Part shown: positions 8,436 through 16,988 of the stretch, piece after piece | How the letters are laid out: each line of letters starts with the position of its first letter | Numbering within the stretch: the first letter of the stretch is position 1 | Source of the DNA: Nocardioides sp. | Lineage (GTDB): Bacteria > Actinomycetota > Actinomycetes > Propionibacteriales > Nocardioidaceae | Direction of reading: 5' to 3' | Assembly: GCA_025936915.1 (NCBI GenBank) | Contig: JAICSK010000005.1 | Span: forward strand, 1-37,958 | DNA length: 37,958 nt | Made by a program: the position numbers and the translations under genes | The notes under the pieces: model-generated | What the model was told of the DNA's origin: nothing | Databases searched by the model: none | What the model saw: the letters and a program-made list of their open reading frames with translations, nothing else

Positions 8436-9155
8436 ATGGAACGCTTCGTCGACCAGGACCTGACCGAGGCCGAGTTCCGGGAGTGCGTCCTCGACCGCGC
8501 CCGGCTGATCGGCGTGATGATGCAGGACGCCGAGATCGACGGGCTGGTGACCAACCTCGTGGTCAACGGCGTCGAGGTGACGACCTACGTCGAGGCCGAG
8601 CTCGACCGGCGCTATCCCGTGCGGCTGCTCCTGCGCTCCGACGAGCCCGACGAGCTGAGGGAGGCCTGGCGCCAGCTGACCGCGGCATGGGCCGCCACGA
8701 TCGACCAGATCCGACAGACGCCGGGCATCGAGCATCGCAGCGTGAACCACGAGTGGTCGGCGGTCGAGACGTTGCGCCACCTGGTGTTCGTCCATGACTC
8801 CTGGTTCCGCCGGTGCTGCCTCGGTTTCGCCGACCTGTTCACGCCGATGGGGCTCGGGATCGAGGGAGTCCCCGATCGGCAGGCGCAGGGGCTCGATCCC
8901 GCAGCCTCACCGACCCTCGACGAGGTGGTCGCCGTGCGCGACGCCCAGGCGGCCGAGCTCGCGGCCTGGCTCGACACCGTCACCCCCGAGCGGCTCCAGG
9001 AGCCCGCGCCGATCCCCGACAACGACATGTGGCCGCCGTACGCCCGCGGGCGTACGGTGCGGCAGTGCCTCGGCACGGTCCTCAACGAGACCCACGAGCA
9101 CCACACGTTCTGCGTGCGCGACCTCGCGCTGATCGAGGGCGCGGCCGCTGGGTAG
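8436..9155 (+). CDS. DinB-family (YfiT-like four-helix) protein
   Basis: The 239-aa protein begins with a short pentapeptide-like segment (FRECVLDRARLIGVMMQDAEIDG) and a conserved NLVVNGVEVTTYVEAELDRR block. A DinB-like four-helix bundle follows. Candidate metal-ligand histidines occur in the NHEWSAVETLRHL helix and in the C-terminal NETHEHHTF, spaced as in DinB/mycothiol-dependent enzymes. Related proteins are thiol-dependent transferases or of unknown function, so I assign no reaction. The start ATG is chosen over the in-frame one at 8379 because of the -10 box at 8423 and family length. Confidence 0.75.
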   Translation: MERFVDQDLTEAEFRECVLDRARLIGVMMQDAEIDGLVTNLVVNGVEVTTYVEAELDRRYPVRLLLRSDEPDELREAWRQLTAAWAATIDQIRQTPGIEHRSVNHEWSAVETLRHLVFVHDSWFRRCCLGFADLFTPMGLGIEGVPDRQAQGLDPAASPTLDEVVAVRDAQAAELAAWLDTVTPERLQEPAPIPDNDMWPPYARGRTVRQCLGTVLNETHEHHTFCVRDLALIEGAAAG

Positions 9156-9158
9156 GGT
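9153..9158 (+). promoter_or_regulatory. -10 box (TAGGGT) of the aldo/keto reductase gene
   Basis: TAGGGT overlaps the stop codon of the DinB-like gene and lies 7 nt before the GTG start. Confidence 0.5.
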
Positions 9159-9165
9159 CGATCGG

Positions 9166-10110
9166 GTGGAGATGACCTACCGTCCCCTGGGCGACTCCGG
9201 GCTGATGGTGAGTGCGGTCGGTGTCGGCTGCAACGCCTTCGGGCGCCGGATCGGTCTCGACGCCGTCCGCGGCATCGTCGACGTCGCCGACGAGACGGGC
9301 GTGACGTTCCTCGACACCTCCGACTCCTACAGCATCGGGCAGAGCGAGGAGATGATCGGGATCGTCCTCGACGGACGGCGCGATCGCTTCGTCGTGGCGA
9401 CCAAGTTCGGCAGTGACATGCGAGGCACCAACGGCCCCGATCATGGTGCCCGCGGCGCCCGGCGCTACGTACGACGTGCCGTCGAGGCCTCGCTGCGGCG
9501 CCTGCGCACCGACCGGATCGACCTCTACCAGTTCCACTTCCCCGACCCGATCACCCCGATCGAGGAGACCCTCTCCGTCCTCACCGATCTGGTCCGCGAG
9601 GGCAAGGTCCGCTACGTCGGCTGCTCCAACGTCGCGGGGTGGCAGGTGGCCGACTGGGACTGGATCGCCCGCTCGGCGGGCTTCGAGCGGTTCGTCTCCG
9701 TGCAGAACCGCTACTCCCTCCTCGACCGCACGATCGAGGACGAGGTCGTCCCCGCCGCTCAGCGGTTCGGCCTCGGCGTGCTGCCCTACTTCCCGCTCGA
9801 GTACGGCCTGCTCACCGGCAAGTACCACCGCGGCCAGGAAGCGCCCTACGGGTCACGGGCCCGCTCCGGCCCGTCGCCGTGGCTCGACAACGCCGACTGG
9901 GACCGGATCGAGGCCCTGCAGAAGTACGCCGAGGCTCGGGGTGTCTCGATCCTCGACGTCGCGATCGCCGGGCTGGCGGCCCAGCCGGCCGTGGTGTGCG
10001 TGATCTCGGGTGCCACCTCGGGCGACCAGGTGCGTGCGAACGCCGCGGCCCTGCGCTGGCAGCCGACGGCCGACGACCTCTCCGAGCTGGACGCCGTCAC
10101 GCGAGGCTGA
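9166..10110 (+). CDS. Aldo/keto reductase
   Basis: This NADP-dependent oxidoreductase is 314 aa and forms a TIM barrel. The N-terminus YRPLGDSGLMVSAVGVGCNAFG is typical of the AKR11/YajO-like group. The catalytic tetrad can be traced as Asp in TFLDTSDSY, Tyr in SYSIGQSEE, Lys in VVATKFG, and the position usually held by His in LYQFHFPDP. The cofactor-binding C-terminus is VISGATSGDQVRANAAAL. The substrate is unknown. The gene starts at GTG 9166, 11 nt after the preceding stop, with its own leaderless-type -10 box. Confidence 0.9.
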   Translation: MEMTYRPLGDSGLMVSAVGVGCNAFGRRIGLDAVRGIVDVADETGVTFLDTSDSYSIGQSEEMIGIVLDGRRDRFVVATKFGSDMRGTNGPDHGARGARRYVRRAVEASLRRLRTDRIDLYQFHFPDPITPIEETLSVLTDLVREGKVRYVGCSNVAGWQVADWDWIARSAGFERFVSVQNRYSLLDRTIEDEVVPAAQRFGLGVLPYFPLEYGLLTGKYHRGQEAPYGSRARSGPSPWLDNADWDRIEALQKYAEARGVSILDVAIAGLAAQPAVVCVISGATSGDQVRANAAALRWQPTADDLSELDAVTRG

Positions 10111-10131
10111 CCTGAGAGCGACGTGAGCGGC

Positions 10132-10521
10132 TCAGGTGCCCGGCAGCCGGGCGTCGTCGTCGAGGGTGCCCGCATCGAACTCGAGCAGGGTGTGCTTGGC
10201 GGTGATCGAGTGGAGGTCGTAGGTCATCGGGGAGTCGCGGATCTCGGTCAGCACCGGACGCGCCGAGTCGTGGTCCCAGAAGAGCACGGCCGCCGCGGAC
10301 CACAGGCGCACAGCGGGCCTGGGGTCGTCCATGAGGACGGCGACGGCCGCTCGCCCGTCGTCCGTCCGGGCCAGGAGTCGGCGATCGGCCCGCCACTGCT
10401 CGACCAGCCGGTTCCACCTGCGCGGGTTGTCGTGGTGGCCTCGGTCGCCGACGAGGTCGGCCATCTCCTCGAGGGTCTCCCGGTACCGCTCGGCGGCGTT
10501 GGTCGTCGCGCTCTCGCTCAC
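10132..10521 (-). CDS. Hypothetical protein, DUF2019/HEAT-like
   Basis: The 129-aa protein has an N-terminal helical segment (ERYRETLEEMADLVGD) and a repeat-like part: AVAVLMDDPRPAVRLWSAAAVLFWDHDSARPVLTEI. The pattern of short helices around D(D/S)PRPAVR resembles HEAT-type repeats and DUF2019. Such small proteins are often immunity-like or scaffold proteins, but no partner toxin is adjacent. The GTG at 10521 has a CATCAT box 6 nt upstream. It is transcribed toward the aldo/keto reductase and ends 21 nt from that gene's stop. Confidence 0.65.
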   Translation of the reverse strand: MSESATTNAAERYRETLEEMADLVGDRGHHDNPRRWNRLVEQWRADRRLLARTDDGRAAVAVLMDDPRPAVRLWSAAAVLFWDHDSARPVLTEIRDSPMTYDLHSITAKHTLLEFDAGTLDDDARLPGT

Positions 10522-10527
10522 GCGCCG

Positions 10528-10533
10528 ATGATG
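10528..10533 (-). promoter_or_regulatory. -10-like box (CATCAT) of the DUF2019-like gene
   Basis: On the minus strand CATCAT lies 6 nt before GTG 10521. Confidence 0.3.
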
Positions 10534-10580
10534 GCAGACCGGCGAGCGGCCGGGCAGGGCGCCGGATGCGGGGTACGGCG

Positions 10581-11354
10581 TCAGGCCACCTGGAGCGAAC
10601 GCTTCGAGAGGCCCATCCAGAACCCCTCGAACAGCTGCTCGCCGGGCTCCTCCGGATCGGTCGCGGAGCCGAGCGTGACGAACAGCGGCGTGTAGTGCTC
10701 GACCGTCGGATGGGCGTAGGGCATCCCGGGCGCCTGCGACCGGTACGACGCGAGCGCGTCGACGTCGCCGCGGGCCAGGGCCTCGCCGGCCCACGCGTCG
10801 AAGTCCTTCGACCAGCCCGGCGCGGCCGCGTCGATCCGGAACTCGGTCAGGTACGGCAGCCCGTGGGTCAGGAAGCCGGAGCCGATGATGAGGACGCCCT
10901 CGTCGCGCAGGGGGCGCAGGCGCTCGCCCAGCCGGAGCAGCCGCGCGGGGTCCTGGGTGGGCAGCGACATCTGCAGCACCGGGATGTCTGCCTCGGGGTA
11001 CATGATCTTCAACGGCACCCACGCGCCGTGGTCGAGCCCGCGACTGGCGTGCTGGTGCACCGGCTCGTCGGCGGGCATCATCGCCGCGATCCGCTGGGCC
11101 AGCGCGGTAGCCGTCGGGGTCTGGTAGGTCATCCGGTAGTACTTCTCGGCGAACCCACCGAAGTCGTAGACCAGGGGAGCGCCGTCGGCGCTGAGCATCA
11201 CCGGTGCCGACTCCCAGTGGGCGCTCACGATCAGCACCGCACTCGGGCGAGGGAGGTCCGCGGCGAGCCCGGCCAGCTGGCTCGACCACAACGGGTCGTC
11301 GAGCAGGGGCGGAGCGCCGTGGCCGATGTAGAGGGCGGGCATCCGGTCGTTCAT
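10581..11354 (-). CDS. ygiD: 4,5-DOPA dioxygenase-like extradiol ring-cleavage enzyme (LigB/YgiD family)
   Basis: The 257-aa protein is a class III extradiol dioxygenase homologue that opens catechol-type rings using non-haem metal. Likely ligands are His12 in IGHGAP, His in VSAHWES, and His in GSGFLTHG. The segment DFGGFAEKYYRMTYQTPTA and SRGLDHGAWVPL are family hallmarks. Real substrates in bacteria are mostly unknown, so ring cleavage of DOPA is only the family name. The ATG has a GGAG Shine-Dalgarno. The 28-nt gap after ung contains an A/T-rich palindrome that looks like a regulator site, so expression is probably inducible separately from ung. Confidence 0.85.
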   Translation of the reverse strand: MNDRMPALYIGHGAPPLLDDPLWSSQLAGLAADLPRPSAVLIVSAHWESAPVMLSADGAPLVYDFGGFAEKYYRMTYQTPTATALAQRIAAMMPADEPVHQHASRGLDHGAWVPLKIMYPEADIPVLQMSLPTQDPARLLRLGERLRPLRDEGVLIIGSGFLTHGLPYLTEFRIDAAAPGWSKDFDAWAGEALARGDVDALASYRSQAPGMPYAHPTVEHYTPLFVTLGSATDPEEPGEQLFEGFWMGLSKRSLQVA

Positions 11355-11360
11355 GTCTGC

Positions 11361-11386
11361 TCCAATAGTTTCACATTCAACTTTAT
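11361..11386 (-). promoter_or_regulatory. A/T-rich dyad upstream of the dioxygenase gene
   Basis: On the minus strand the core AGTTGAATGTGAAACT is an imperfect 16-bp palindrome (AGTTnnAnnTnnAACT), directly before the Shine-Dalgarno. Such sites bind MarR/HxlR-type dimers. No regulator gene is adjacent here. Confidence 0.4.
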
Positions 11387-12093
11387 TCCGCCAGGGGTGC
11401 TTCTGCGGACGGCAGCGACCAGTCGACCGGCTGGCCTCCCTGGTCGACGAGGAGGGTGTTCACCTTCGAGAACGGACGGGAGCCGAAGAAGCCCTTGTAC
11501 GCCGACAGCGGCGACGGGTGGACCGACGCGACCCACGGGATCGGCCCGAGCGCGGGCTTCAACGACTGGGCGTTGCTGCCCCACAGGATCGCGGCGGCCG
11601 GACCACCGCGTCGGGCCAGCGCGGCGATCGCGCAGTCGGTGACCTCCTCCCAGCCACGGCCGCGGTGCGAGTTGGGGTCACGGGGTCGCACCGTGAGCAC
11701 CCGGTTGAGCAGCATGACCCCCCGATCGGCCCAGGCGGTCAGGTCGCCGTGGGGGCACGGCGCGATGCCCATGTCGGTCGAGAGCTCCTGGTAGATGTTG
11801 CGCAGCGACCCCGGCAGAGGGCGTACCTCGGGCGCCACGGCGAAGGACAGGCCGATCGGGTGCCCCGGCGTCGGATAGGGGTCCTGGCCCACGATCAGCA
11901 CCCGGACGTCGGCGAGCGGCCGTCGGAACGCCTTGAAGACGTCGTCGCCGGCGGGAAGGTACGGGCGCCCTGCGGCGAGCTCGGCGCGCAGGAACTGTCC
12001 CATCGCGGTGATCCGCTCGTCGACGGGGGCGAGAGCCTCGGCCCAGTCCGGTGCCATCAGGCCCCGGTCGACGAGTCCGGACAGGGCACCCAC
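11383..12093 (-). CDS. ung: Uracil-DNA glycosylase, family 1
   Basis: The enzyme removes uracil from DNA to start base-excision repair. The 236-aa protein has motif [17 protein letters not shown] with catalytic Asp71 (the PYP variant is common in actinobacteria), [19 protein letters not shown], and the leucine-loop motif [21 protein letters not shown]. The GTG at 12093 is favoured over ATG 12057 because a TAGGGT box sits 7 nt upstream. It ends 28 nt before the dioxygenase gene on the same strand. Confidence 0.95.
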   Translation of the reverse strand: MGALSGLVDRGLMAPDWAEALAPVDERITAMGQFLRAELAAGRPYLPAGDDVFKAFRRPLADVRVLIVGQDPYPTPGHPIGLSFAVAPEVRPLPGSLRNIYQELSTDMGIAPCPHGDLTAWADRGVMLLNRVLTVRPRDPNSHRGRGWEEVTDCAIAALARRGGPAAAILWGSNAQSLKPALGPIPWVASVHPSPLSAYKGFFGSRPFSKVNTLLVDQGGQPVDWSLPSAEAPLAE

Positions 12094-12100
12094 GCAGGCG

Positions 12101-12106
12101 ACCCTA
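12101..12106 (-). promoter_or_regulatory. -10 box (TAGGGT) of ung
   Basis: On the minus strand TAGGGT is 7 nt from GTG 12093, with no Shine-Dalgarno. Confidence 0.5.
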
Positions 12107-12125
12107 GCCTCCGGGCGGCGCCGGA

Positions 12126-13646
12126 TCAGCCGGCCAGGACCTCGGCGGCTGCGCGCTCGCCGGCCCGGACGGCGCCGTCCATGTAGCCGGTCCAGTACGT
12201 CGACGTCTCGGTTCCGGCCCAGTGGACGCGGTGGAACGGCGTCCGGATCGTGTGGCCGACCGACGTCATCACCTCGGGTGCATAGACCGCCACCGGCCCG
12301 CCGGTCGTCCATCGCTCGTGGGTCCAGTCGTGCTCGACGTAGTCCACCGGGTGCAGGGCGCGGTCGCCGAACATCGCGGCGAACCCCCGTAGCACGGCCT
12401 TGCGGCGCCTCGCCCGCGTCATCAGTCCGTAGCGACGCCACGTGCTGCCGCCCACGAACGCCAGCAGCACCCCGGGGTCGCCGTCCTGCGGGCAGTTGTC
12501 GAACGCCGCGCGCACCGCGCCGGAGTCGGCGATGCCGAAGCCGTTGAGCCCGTCCTTGCGCCAGAACGGCGCGCGGTAGACCGCGTCGCACTTCATCAGC
12601 TCGCCCATGTCGAGATGGCGCATCAGGGCGCGCCGTCCCGCTGGGAGGTGCGGATGCCAGTCGATGCGCAGCACCATCGGCGGTGGTACGGCGACGACCA
12701 CCTTGCGGGCGCGGACCGGTCCGCGACCGGTGACGACCACGGCATGGTCGTGCCGCTGCTCGATCAGATGCACCGGGGCCTGCAGGGCGACCATGTCGCC
12801 GAGGCGCCCGGCCAGCCGCAGCGGGACCAGCTGCGACCCTCCGACGAAGCGCTTCTGCTGAGCGCCGTGGGCCGTGTCGCTGTTCCGCTCGAACGTGCCG
12901 GCGTGGATCCGGTCACCCGAGCACGCGCAGTACCACACGACGTACAGGAAGGAGAGCTCCTCGGGGTCGGCGCCGAAACCGGGCTGGGTCCAGCAGCGGA
13001 TGACCCGGTTGATGCCGTCGGCGTTGACGCAGTTCTGCTGGATGTACTGGGCCAGGGTCATCCGGTCCCACGTGGCGGCCATCGGGTGCGCCCAGGGAGC
13101 GGCGACGTCGAGCTCGCTCGCGTACTGGTCGATCCGCGTCTGCAGGAGGGCGGCGTCGGGCAGGATCGTCGGGTCGGGAGGCACCGTGCCCTGGTAGGTC
13201 ATCCGGCCGAGGGTGGAGGAGACGTAGACGCTCTGGCCGTCGACGTACTCGTCGAACGTGCGTACGCCGAGGCTCTTCGCGAGGCTCGCGATGTGCGTCT
13301 GGGTCGGGCCGATGAACGCGCCCCCGGACTCCACGACCGTGCCGTGGGCGAGGCGGTGGTTGAGGACCCGGCCGCCGACCCGGTCGCGCGCCTCCACCAC
13401 GAGGACGTCGCGGCCATGACGGGCGAGCCTCTCGGCCGCCACCAGGCCGGAGATCCCGGCCCCGACCACCACGACGTCGACCGTGCCGGGAAGACCGCCC
13501 TGGCGCCCGGAGGCCTCGGCGAGGTCGGGCAGCGCGCCCGCGGCGTACGAGGTGCCGCCCGGCGCCAGACCACCCCGCGACCTACCACCCAGCGCCAGAC
13601 CGCCCAGGGTGAGGCCGCCGAGCAGGCTCCGTCTCGAGAGGTCCAT
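12126..13646 (-). CDS. Tat-exported flavin monoamine oxidase
   Basis: This FAD-dependent amine oxidase (506 aa) oxidises primary or secondary amines to imines with H2O2 release. It starts with a twin-arginine signal (SRRSLLGGL) whose hydrophobic part is an unusual Gly/Leu repeat ending near YAAGA. The dinucleotide-binding [21 protein letters not shown] has GAGISG at 62-67, followed by EARDRVGGR. Near the C-terminus are [21 protein letters not shown] and GERAAAEV, the FAD-proximal signature of MAO-like enzymes. Folded export by Tat suits a cofactor-bearing periplasmic or extracellular enzyme. The amine substrate is unknown. The gene stands alone between ung and a short hypothetical gene. Confidence 0.9.
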   Translation of the reverse strand: MDLSRRSLLGGLTLGGLALGGRSRGGLAPGGTSYAAGALPDLAEASGRQGGLPGTVDVVVVGAGISGLVAAERLARHGRDVLVVEARDRVGGRVLNHRLAHGTVVESGGAFIGPTQTHIASLAKSLGVRTFDEYVDGQSVYVSSTLGRMTYQGTVPPDPTILPDAALLQTRIDQYASELDVAAPWAHPMAATWDRMTLAQYIQQNCVNADGINRVIRCWTQPGFGADPEELSFLYVVWYCACSGDRIHAGTFERNSDTAHGAQQKRFVGGSQLVPLRLAGRLGDMVALQAPVHLIEQRHDHAVVVTGRGPVRARKVVVAVPPPMVLRIDWHPHLPAGRRALMRHLDMGELMKCDAVYRAPFWRKDGLNGFGIADSGAVRAAFDNCPQDGDPGVLLAFVGGSTWRRYGLMTRARRRKAVLRGFAAMFGDRALHPVDYVEHDWTHERWTTGGPVAVYAPEVMTSVGHTIRTPFHRVHWAGTETSTYWTGYMDGAVRAGERAAAEVLAG

Positions 13647-13848
13647 ACGACGTCCAACGACCCCGCGGCGAGAACGGCACGGGGGATGTGCCCGCCCGTG
13701 ACGTCACCCCGCCCACGGAGCCTCGAGCCGTCGGGCTACCATCACCGTCGCGGCGTCGGGACCCCGTCCTCTGCGCCGCGCGTCCCGGGGCCTGCCCCCC
13801 GGCTTCGTGGCCTCGGGACGCTCCCATCGACCTCGGATCAGGGAACGG

Positions 13849-14091
13849 ATGTACGGCGTCGCCTCGGAGACCACGACGGTCGCGCGCTCGCGATCGCGCG
13901 CACCCGGCCAGGGCATCGGCCCGCGCCGGATCGCGAAGGCCCCCGGGCCGATGACGCATGCGCTGGACGCGGACGGGTTCGCCCTGTGCGGTGCCGACGT
14001 CGCCGGCCTGATCGTCTGGCCCGGCCTCGACTTCGCCGACGTCGCGACGCCCGTGCGATGTCCCCGGTGCCAGAGCCTGGTCGCCGCCTGA
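13849..14091 (+). CDS. Small hypothetical protein with possible zinc-binding Cys residues
   Basis: The 80-aa protein has an Arg-rich N-terminus and a conserved-looking C-terminus with Cys47 (ALCGADV) and C71-P-R-C74, spaced like a minimal zinc ribbon that lacks a fourth Cys. I do not recognise a named family. The ATG at 13849 is chosen because GGGA lies just upstream; a later ATG at 13951 would give 46 residues that still include all cysteines. It is 52 nt before the next gene on the same strand. Confidence 0.55.
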   Translation: MYGVASETTTVARSRSRAPGQGIGPRRIAKAPGPMTHALDADGFALCGADVAGLIVWPGLDFADVATPVRCPRCQSLVAA

Positions 14092-14131
14092 CCGATTCCT
14101 CCGATCCGGCCACGTCCTCGGGCTCGGCGGC

Positions 14132-14137
14132 CACAAT
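14132..14137 (+). promoter_or_regulatory. -10-like box (CACAAT) of the DUF1707-like gene
   Basis: CACAAT lies 6 nt before the ATG at 14144. Confidence 0.35.
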
Positions 14138-14143
14138 GGCCGC

Positions 14144-14920
14144 ATGGCGAGGTTCTACCGGTCGGACCCGGTCGAGATGCGGGTACTCGCGGGACTGACG
14201 GCCGGGCCGGCAAGTGCCGGCGACCTGGCCGCGCAGGTGGGACAGCCCCCCGACGTGGTGACCCGGGTCCTCGAGCAGGCGGTGGCGGCGGGGTCGGTGG
14301 CCGTGAGCGACCTCGCGGCGACGCCGTCGTACTCCCTCACGGCCGAGGGGTTGGAGGCCGTCGGCCTCTACCAGGGTGTGCAGGGTGCCGTGGACGACTC
14401 GGGCCACGTCGACTACGGGGCGGCGACCCGGCTGGTGATGGAGCAGTACCAGGCGTCCAAGGACGTTGCCACGGAGGAGGCGGTCCGCGAGCAGGCGGCC
14501 CGGGCTGCCGACGACGCCACGCGGGACCGGGTGTCGGCCGCCCTGAACGACGCCTACGCCCGCGGGGCGATCACCCGCGAGCAGCTCGACGACCGGACCG
14601 GCCGCGTCCTGAGCGCGACCACGATGGGCGAGCTCCGCGAGCTCGGCCAGGGCGTGATCGACCTTCCGCCCGTGCTGCCGTCCGGGATCAGCGGGGTCAC
14701 CGTCGGTGGCCAGGGTCGACAGGTCCAGCTCAACCCGGCCCTCCGGGACGTCCGCTGGCGCCTCGTCGGGTACGCCGCGGCGCTGGTGCTGCTGGGGTTC
14801 TTCCTGCTGGTCCTCCAGCCGCTGGTCGGGCTTGCGGTCGTCGTGGTGGGGCTTGTCCTCGGTGGCGTCGGCCTCAAGCCGCTCCTCCGCACGGGCAGGG
14901 TCAGGGTCACGAACCGTTGA
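14144..14920 (+). CDS. Winged-helix plus DUF1707-like membrane protein
   Basis: The 258-aa protein combines three parts. Residues ~1-75 look like a winged-helix domain (VEMRVLAGLTAGPASAGDLAAQVGQPPDVVTRVLEQAV). Residues ~125-175 form a DUF1707/SHOCT-like segment (VSAALNDAYARGAITREQLDDRTGRVLSATTMGELREL). Residues ~207-245 contain two closely spaced hydrophobic helices (YAAALVLLGFFLLVL, LVGLAVVVVGLVLGGV). This suggests a membrane-anchored protein with a cytoplasmic DNA- or ligand-sensing head. The role is unknown. The 3' end overlaps the convergent sigma-factor gene by 14 nt. Confidence 0.7.
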   Translation: MARFYRSDPVEMRVLAGLTAGPASAGDLAAQVGQPPDVVTRVLEQAVAAGSVAVSDLAATPSYSLTAEGLEAVGLYQGVQGAVDDSGHVDYGAATRLVMEQYQASKDVATEEAVREQAARAADDATRDRVSAALNDAYARGAITREQLDDRTGRVLSATTMGELRELGQGVIDLPPVLPSGISGVTVGGQGRQVQLNPALRDVRWRLVGYAAALVLLGFFLLVLQPLVGLAVVVVGLVLGGVGLKPLLRTGRVRVTNR

Positions 14921-16130
14921 GCAGCCGTTCGCGGCGCTCGCGCAGCAGCCGCCGTTCGGGACCCGTGGGCGCCTGCTCGACGGCCGTCGCCAGCGCAGCA
15001 GCGGCCTCGGCGGTGCGACCGAGCCGGGCGTAGAGGTCGGCGAGGGTCGCGGCATACAGGTAGTAGTCGGCCAACGGCTCGGCGAGCGCCTCGACGAGCG
15101 GCAGCGCGTCCTGCGGACCACGAGCCATCGAGACCGCGACCGCGCGGTTGAGCTCGATCACCGGCGTGACCGGCAGGTGGGTGTACAGCTCGGCGATCGC
15201 CGCCCAGTCGGTGTCCTCCGGCCGGGCCGCGACGTCGTGGCACAGGGCGATCCGCGCCTGGACGGCGTACGGACCCCACGGCGGCGAGCCCTCCAGGAGC
15301 CGCGCGCCCTCCGTGACCCGGTCGATGTCCCACAGCGAGCGGTCCTGCTCGGCCAGTGGTACGACGCTTCCGCCGCGCACCCGGGCCGGCCGGCGGGCGT
15401 CGGTCAACAGCATCAGCGCGAGCAGCCCGCGCACCTCGGGCTCACCGGGCACCAGGCCGACCAGCGCCCGGGTCAGCCGGATCGCCTCGGCGGAGACGTC
15501 GACGCGCAGCAGCGAGTCGCCCGACGACGCGGCGTAGCCCTCGTTGAACATCAGGTACAGCACGCCCAGCACACCCTCGACCCGCTCCGACCAGATCTCG
15601 GGCGGCGGAACGCGGTAGGGGATGCCGGCGTGCTTGATCTTGGCGCGGGCCCGGACCAGCCGCTTCTCCATGGTCGGCTCGGTGACCAGGAAGGCCCGCC
15701 CGATCTCCGCCGGCGTCAGGCCGCCCAGGGTGCGGAGCGTGAGCGCGACGCGCGCGGGCATCGGCAGTGCCGGGTGGCAGCAGGTGAAGATCAGCCGCAG
15801 CCGCTCGTCGGGGATGTCGTCGTCGGTCTCCGACACGTCCGCGACAATCGAGCCGGTCACGATGTCGTCGGCGGCGGCCAGGGCCAGCTTCGCGCCCTCG
15901 GTGGTACGACGTCTCATCCGGTCGCGGGCCCGGTTACGGGCGACGGTGGTCAGCCAGGCCAGGGGGGAGTCGGGCACGCCCGACCGCTCCCACGCGGGAA
16001 GGGCCTGGGCGAACGCCTCTGCCGCACACTCCTCGGCCAGGTCCCAGTCCCCGCACCAGCCGATCATTCCGGCGACGAGTCGCCCCCACTCCTCCCGGAA
16101 GGTGCGGGCGACTGCGTCGTCGGACCTCAT
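14907..16130 (-). CDS. ECF42-type RNA polymerase sigma factor with C-terminal TPR-like extension
   Basis: The 407-aa protein is a group IV sigma factor with an unusually long C-terminus. Region 2 is the DLAEECAAEAFAQALPAWERSG to NRARDRMRRR stretch (~30-77). Region 4 is ALTLRTLGGLTPAEIG...TMEKRLVRARAKI (~130-170). The remaining ~220 residues form the DUF6596/TPR-like helical domain (GYAASSGD, NRAVAVSMARG, YAATLADLYARLGRTAEAA). ECF42 sigma factors lack a classical anti-sigma and pair with DGPF/YCII proteins, as here: the upstream gene's stop overlaps this ATG (TGATGA). The C-terminal extension is thought to regulate activity. Confidence 0.9.
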   Translation of the reverse strand: MRSDDAVARTFREEWGRLVAGMIGWCGDWDLAEECAAEAFAQALPAWERSGVPDSPLAWLTTVARNRARDRMRRRTTEGAKLALAAADDIVTGSIVADVSETDDDIPDERLRLIFTCCHPALPMPARVALTLRTLGGLTPAEIGRAFLVTEPTMEKRLVRARAKIKHAGIPYRVPPPEIWSERVEGVLGVLYLMFNEGYAASSGDSLLRVDVSAEAIRLTRALVGLVPGEPEVRGLLALMLLTDARRPARVRGGSVVPLAEQDRSLWDIDRVTEGARLLEGSPPWGPYAVQARIALCHDVAARPEDTDWAAIAELYTHLPVTPVIELNRAVAVSMARGPQDALPLVEALAEPLADYYLYAATLADLYARLGRTAEAAAALATAVEQAPTGPERRLLRERRERLLNGS

Positions 16131-16885
16131 CAGTCCGCCACAGGCCGGATCTCGATCGCGCCACCGGCGGCGACCGGGTGGGTCCCCGCGGCGTCCAGGG
16201 CCTCGTCGAGGTCGCGGCACTCCAGCAGGTCGTATCCCGCGACCTGCTCCTTGGTCTCCGCGAACGGGCCGTCGGTCGTCACGACTCGGCCGTCGACCCG
16301 GCGGACCGTGACCGCGGTGTCGGGGAAGGCCAGCGGCCAGCCGTAGACGCGCCGGTCGGAGACGCGGTCGACCCAGGCGTCGATGCCGTTCGGGTCGTCG
16401 GCCGACTCCGGCTCCGGTGGGTCCCACAGGTCGGGCGACGCATCGGTCACGGCGGCCGCGTCGGCCATGGCCCGGCGCATGTCGGCGCAGACCAGCATCA
16501 GGTAGCGCCGCTTGCCCGCCGTGACGGTGTCGGGCACCTCCGGCCGCGGCATGCCGTCCTCGAAGGCCCGCACCTCGATCGCGCCGATGTGCACCGTGGG
16601 GTGGGCCGACGCGACCGCGATCGCGGTGTCGAGGTCGGGGCAGTCGATCACGTCGTACCCGGCGATCTGCTCCTTGGTCTCCGCGAACGGGCCGTCGGTC
16701 ACGTGCACGGAACCGTCCACGGTCCGCACCGTCGTCGCGTGGGCGGTCGAGTGCAGCCGTGCCCCGTCCAGCTCGATGCCGCGGCCGACCATCTCCTCGA
16801 CCCACGCCGCGAGCTCGCTCTCGGCCTGCGGGGGCAGGTCCTTCAGCCGCGCCTCGTCGACGGCGTGGATCAGCATGTACTTCAT
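16130..16885 (-). CDS. Two-domain DGPF/YCII protein, partner of ECF42 sigma factor
   Basis: The 251-aa protein is a tandem fusion of two DGPF-type YCII domains. Each has the DGPFAETKEQ motif followed by a (I/V)AGYD(V/L) strand, about residues 64-79 and 205-220. Single-domain relatives are ~120 aa, so this is twice the usual size. The two motif regions share 34 identical bases, suggesting recent duplication or gene conversion. YCII proteins have a ferredoxin-like fold with a proposed His-Asp site; their biochemical role is unsettled. A strong AGGAGG Shine-Dalgarno precedes the ATG. It is the first gene of an operon with the sigma factor. Confidence 0.85.
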   Translation of the reverse strand: MKYMLIHAVDEARLKDLPPQAESELAAWVEEMVGRGIELDGARLHSTAHATTVRTVDGSVHVTDGPFAETKEQIAGYDVIDCPDLDTAIAVASAHPTVHIGAIEVRAFEDGMPRPEVPDTVTAGKRRYLMLVCADMRRAMADAAAVTDASPDLWDPPEPESADDPNGIDAWVDRVSDRRVYGWPLAFPDTAVTVRRVDGRVVTTDGPFAETKEQVAGYDLLECRDLDEALDAAGTHPVAAGGAIEIRPVAD

Positions 16886-16934
16886 CGGGTCCTCCTCTGC
16901 TCGTCGCGGCGTCGGGTGGCGCCGTCACGGAGGG

Positions 16935-16962
16935 GACGAACGGCGGGGCACCAGGCAGGACA
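16935..16962 (-). promoter_or_regulatory. Possible ECF42-type promoter of the DGPF/sigma operon (weak)
   Basis: On the minus strand TGTCCT and CGTC are separated by 18 bp, 49 nt before the ATG. It matches the TGTCGA...CGTC pattern I recall for ECF42 at only 4 of 6 -35 positions. Confidence 0.3.
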
Positions 16963-16988
16963 CGTGGGCCGAAGCAGGTCCGCCCGGC

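Noticed and set aside
13698-13707. Palindrome GTGACGTCAC between the amine oxidase and the small hypothetical gene
   Set aside because: It looks like a CRP/CRE-type core, but it is short, isolated and GC-flanked; such palindromes are expected by chance in this composition.
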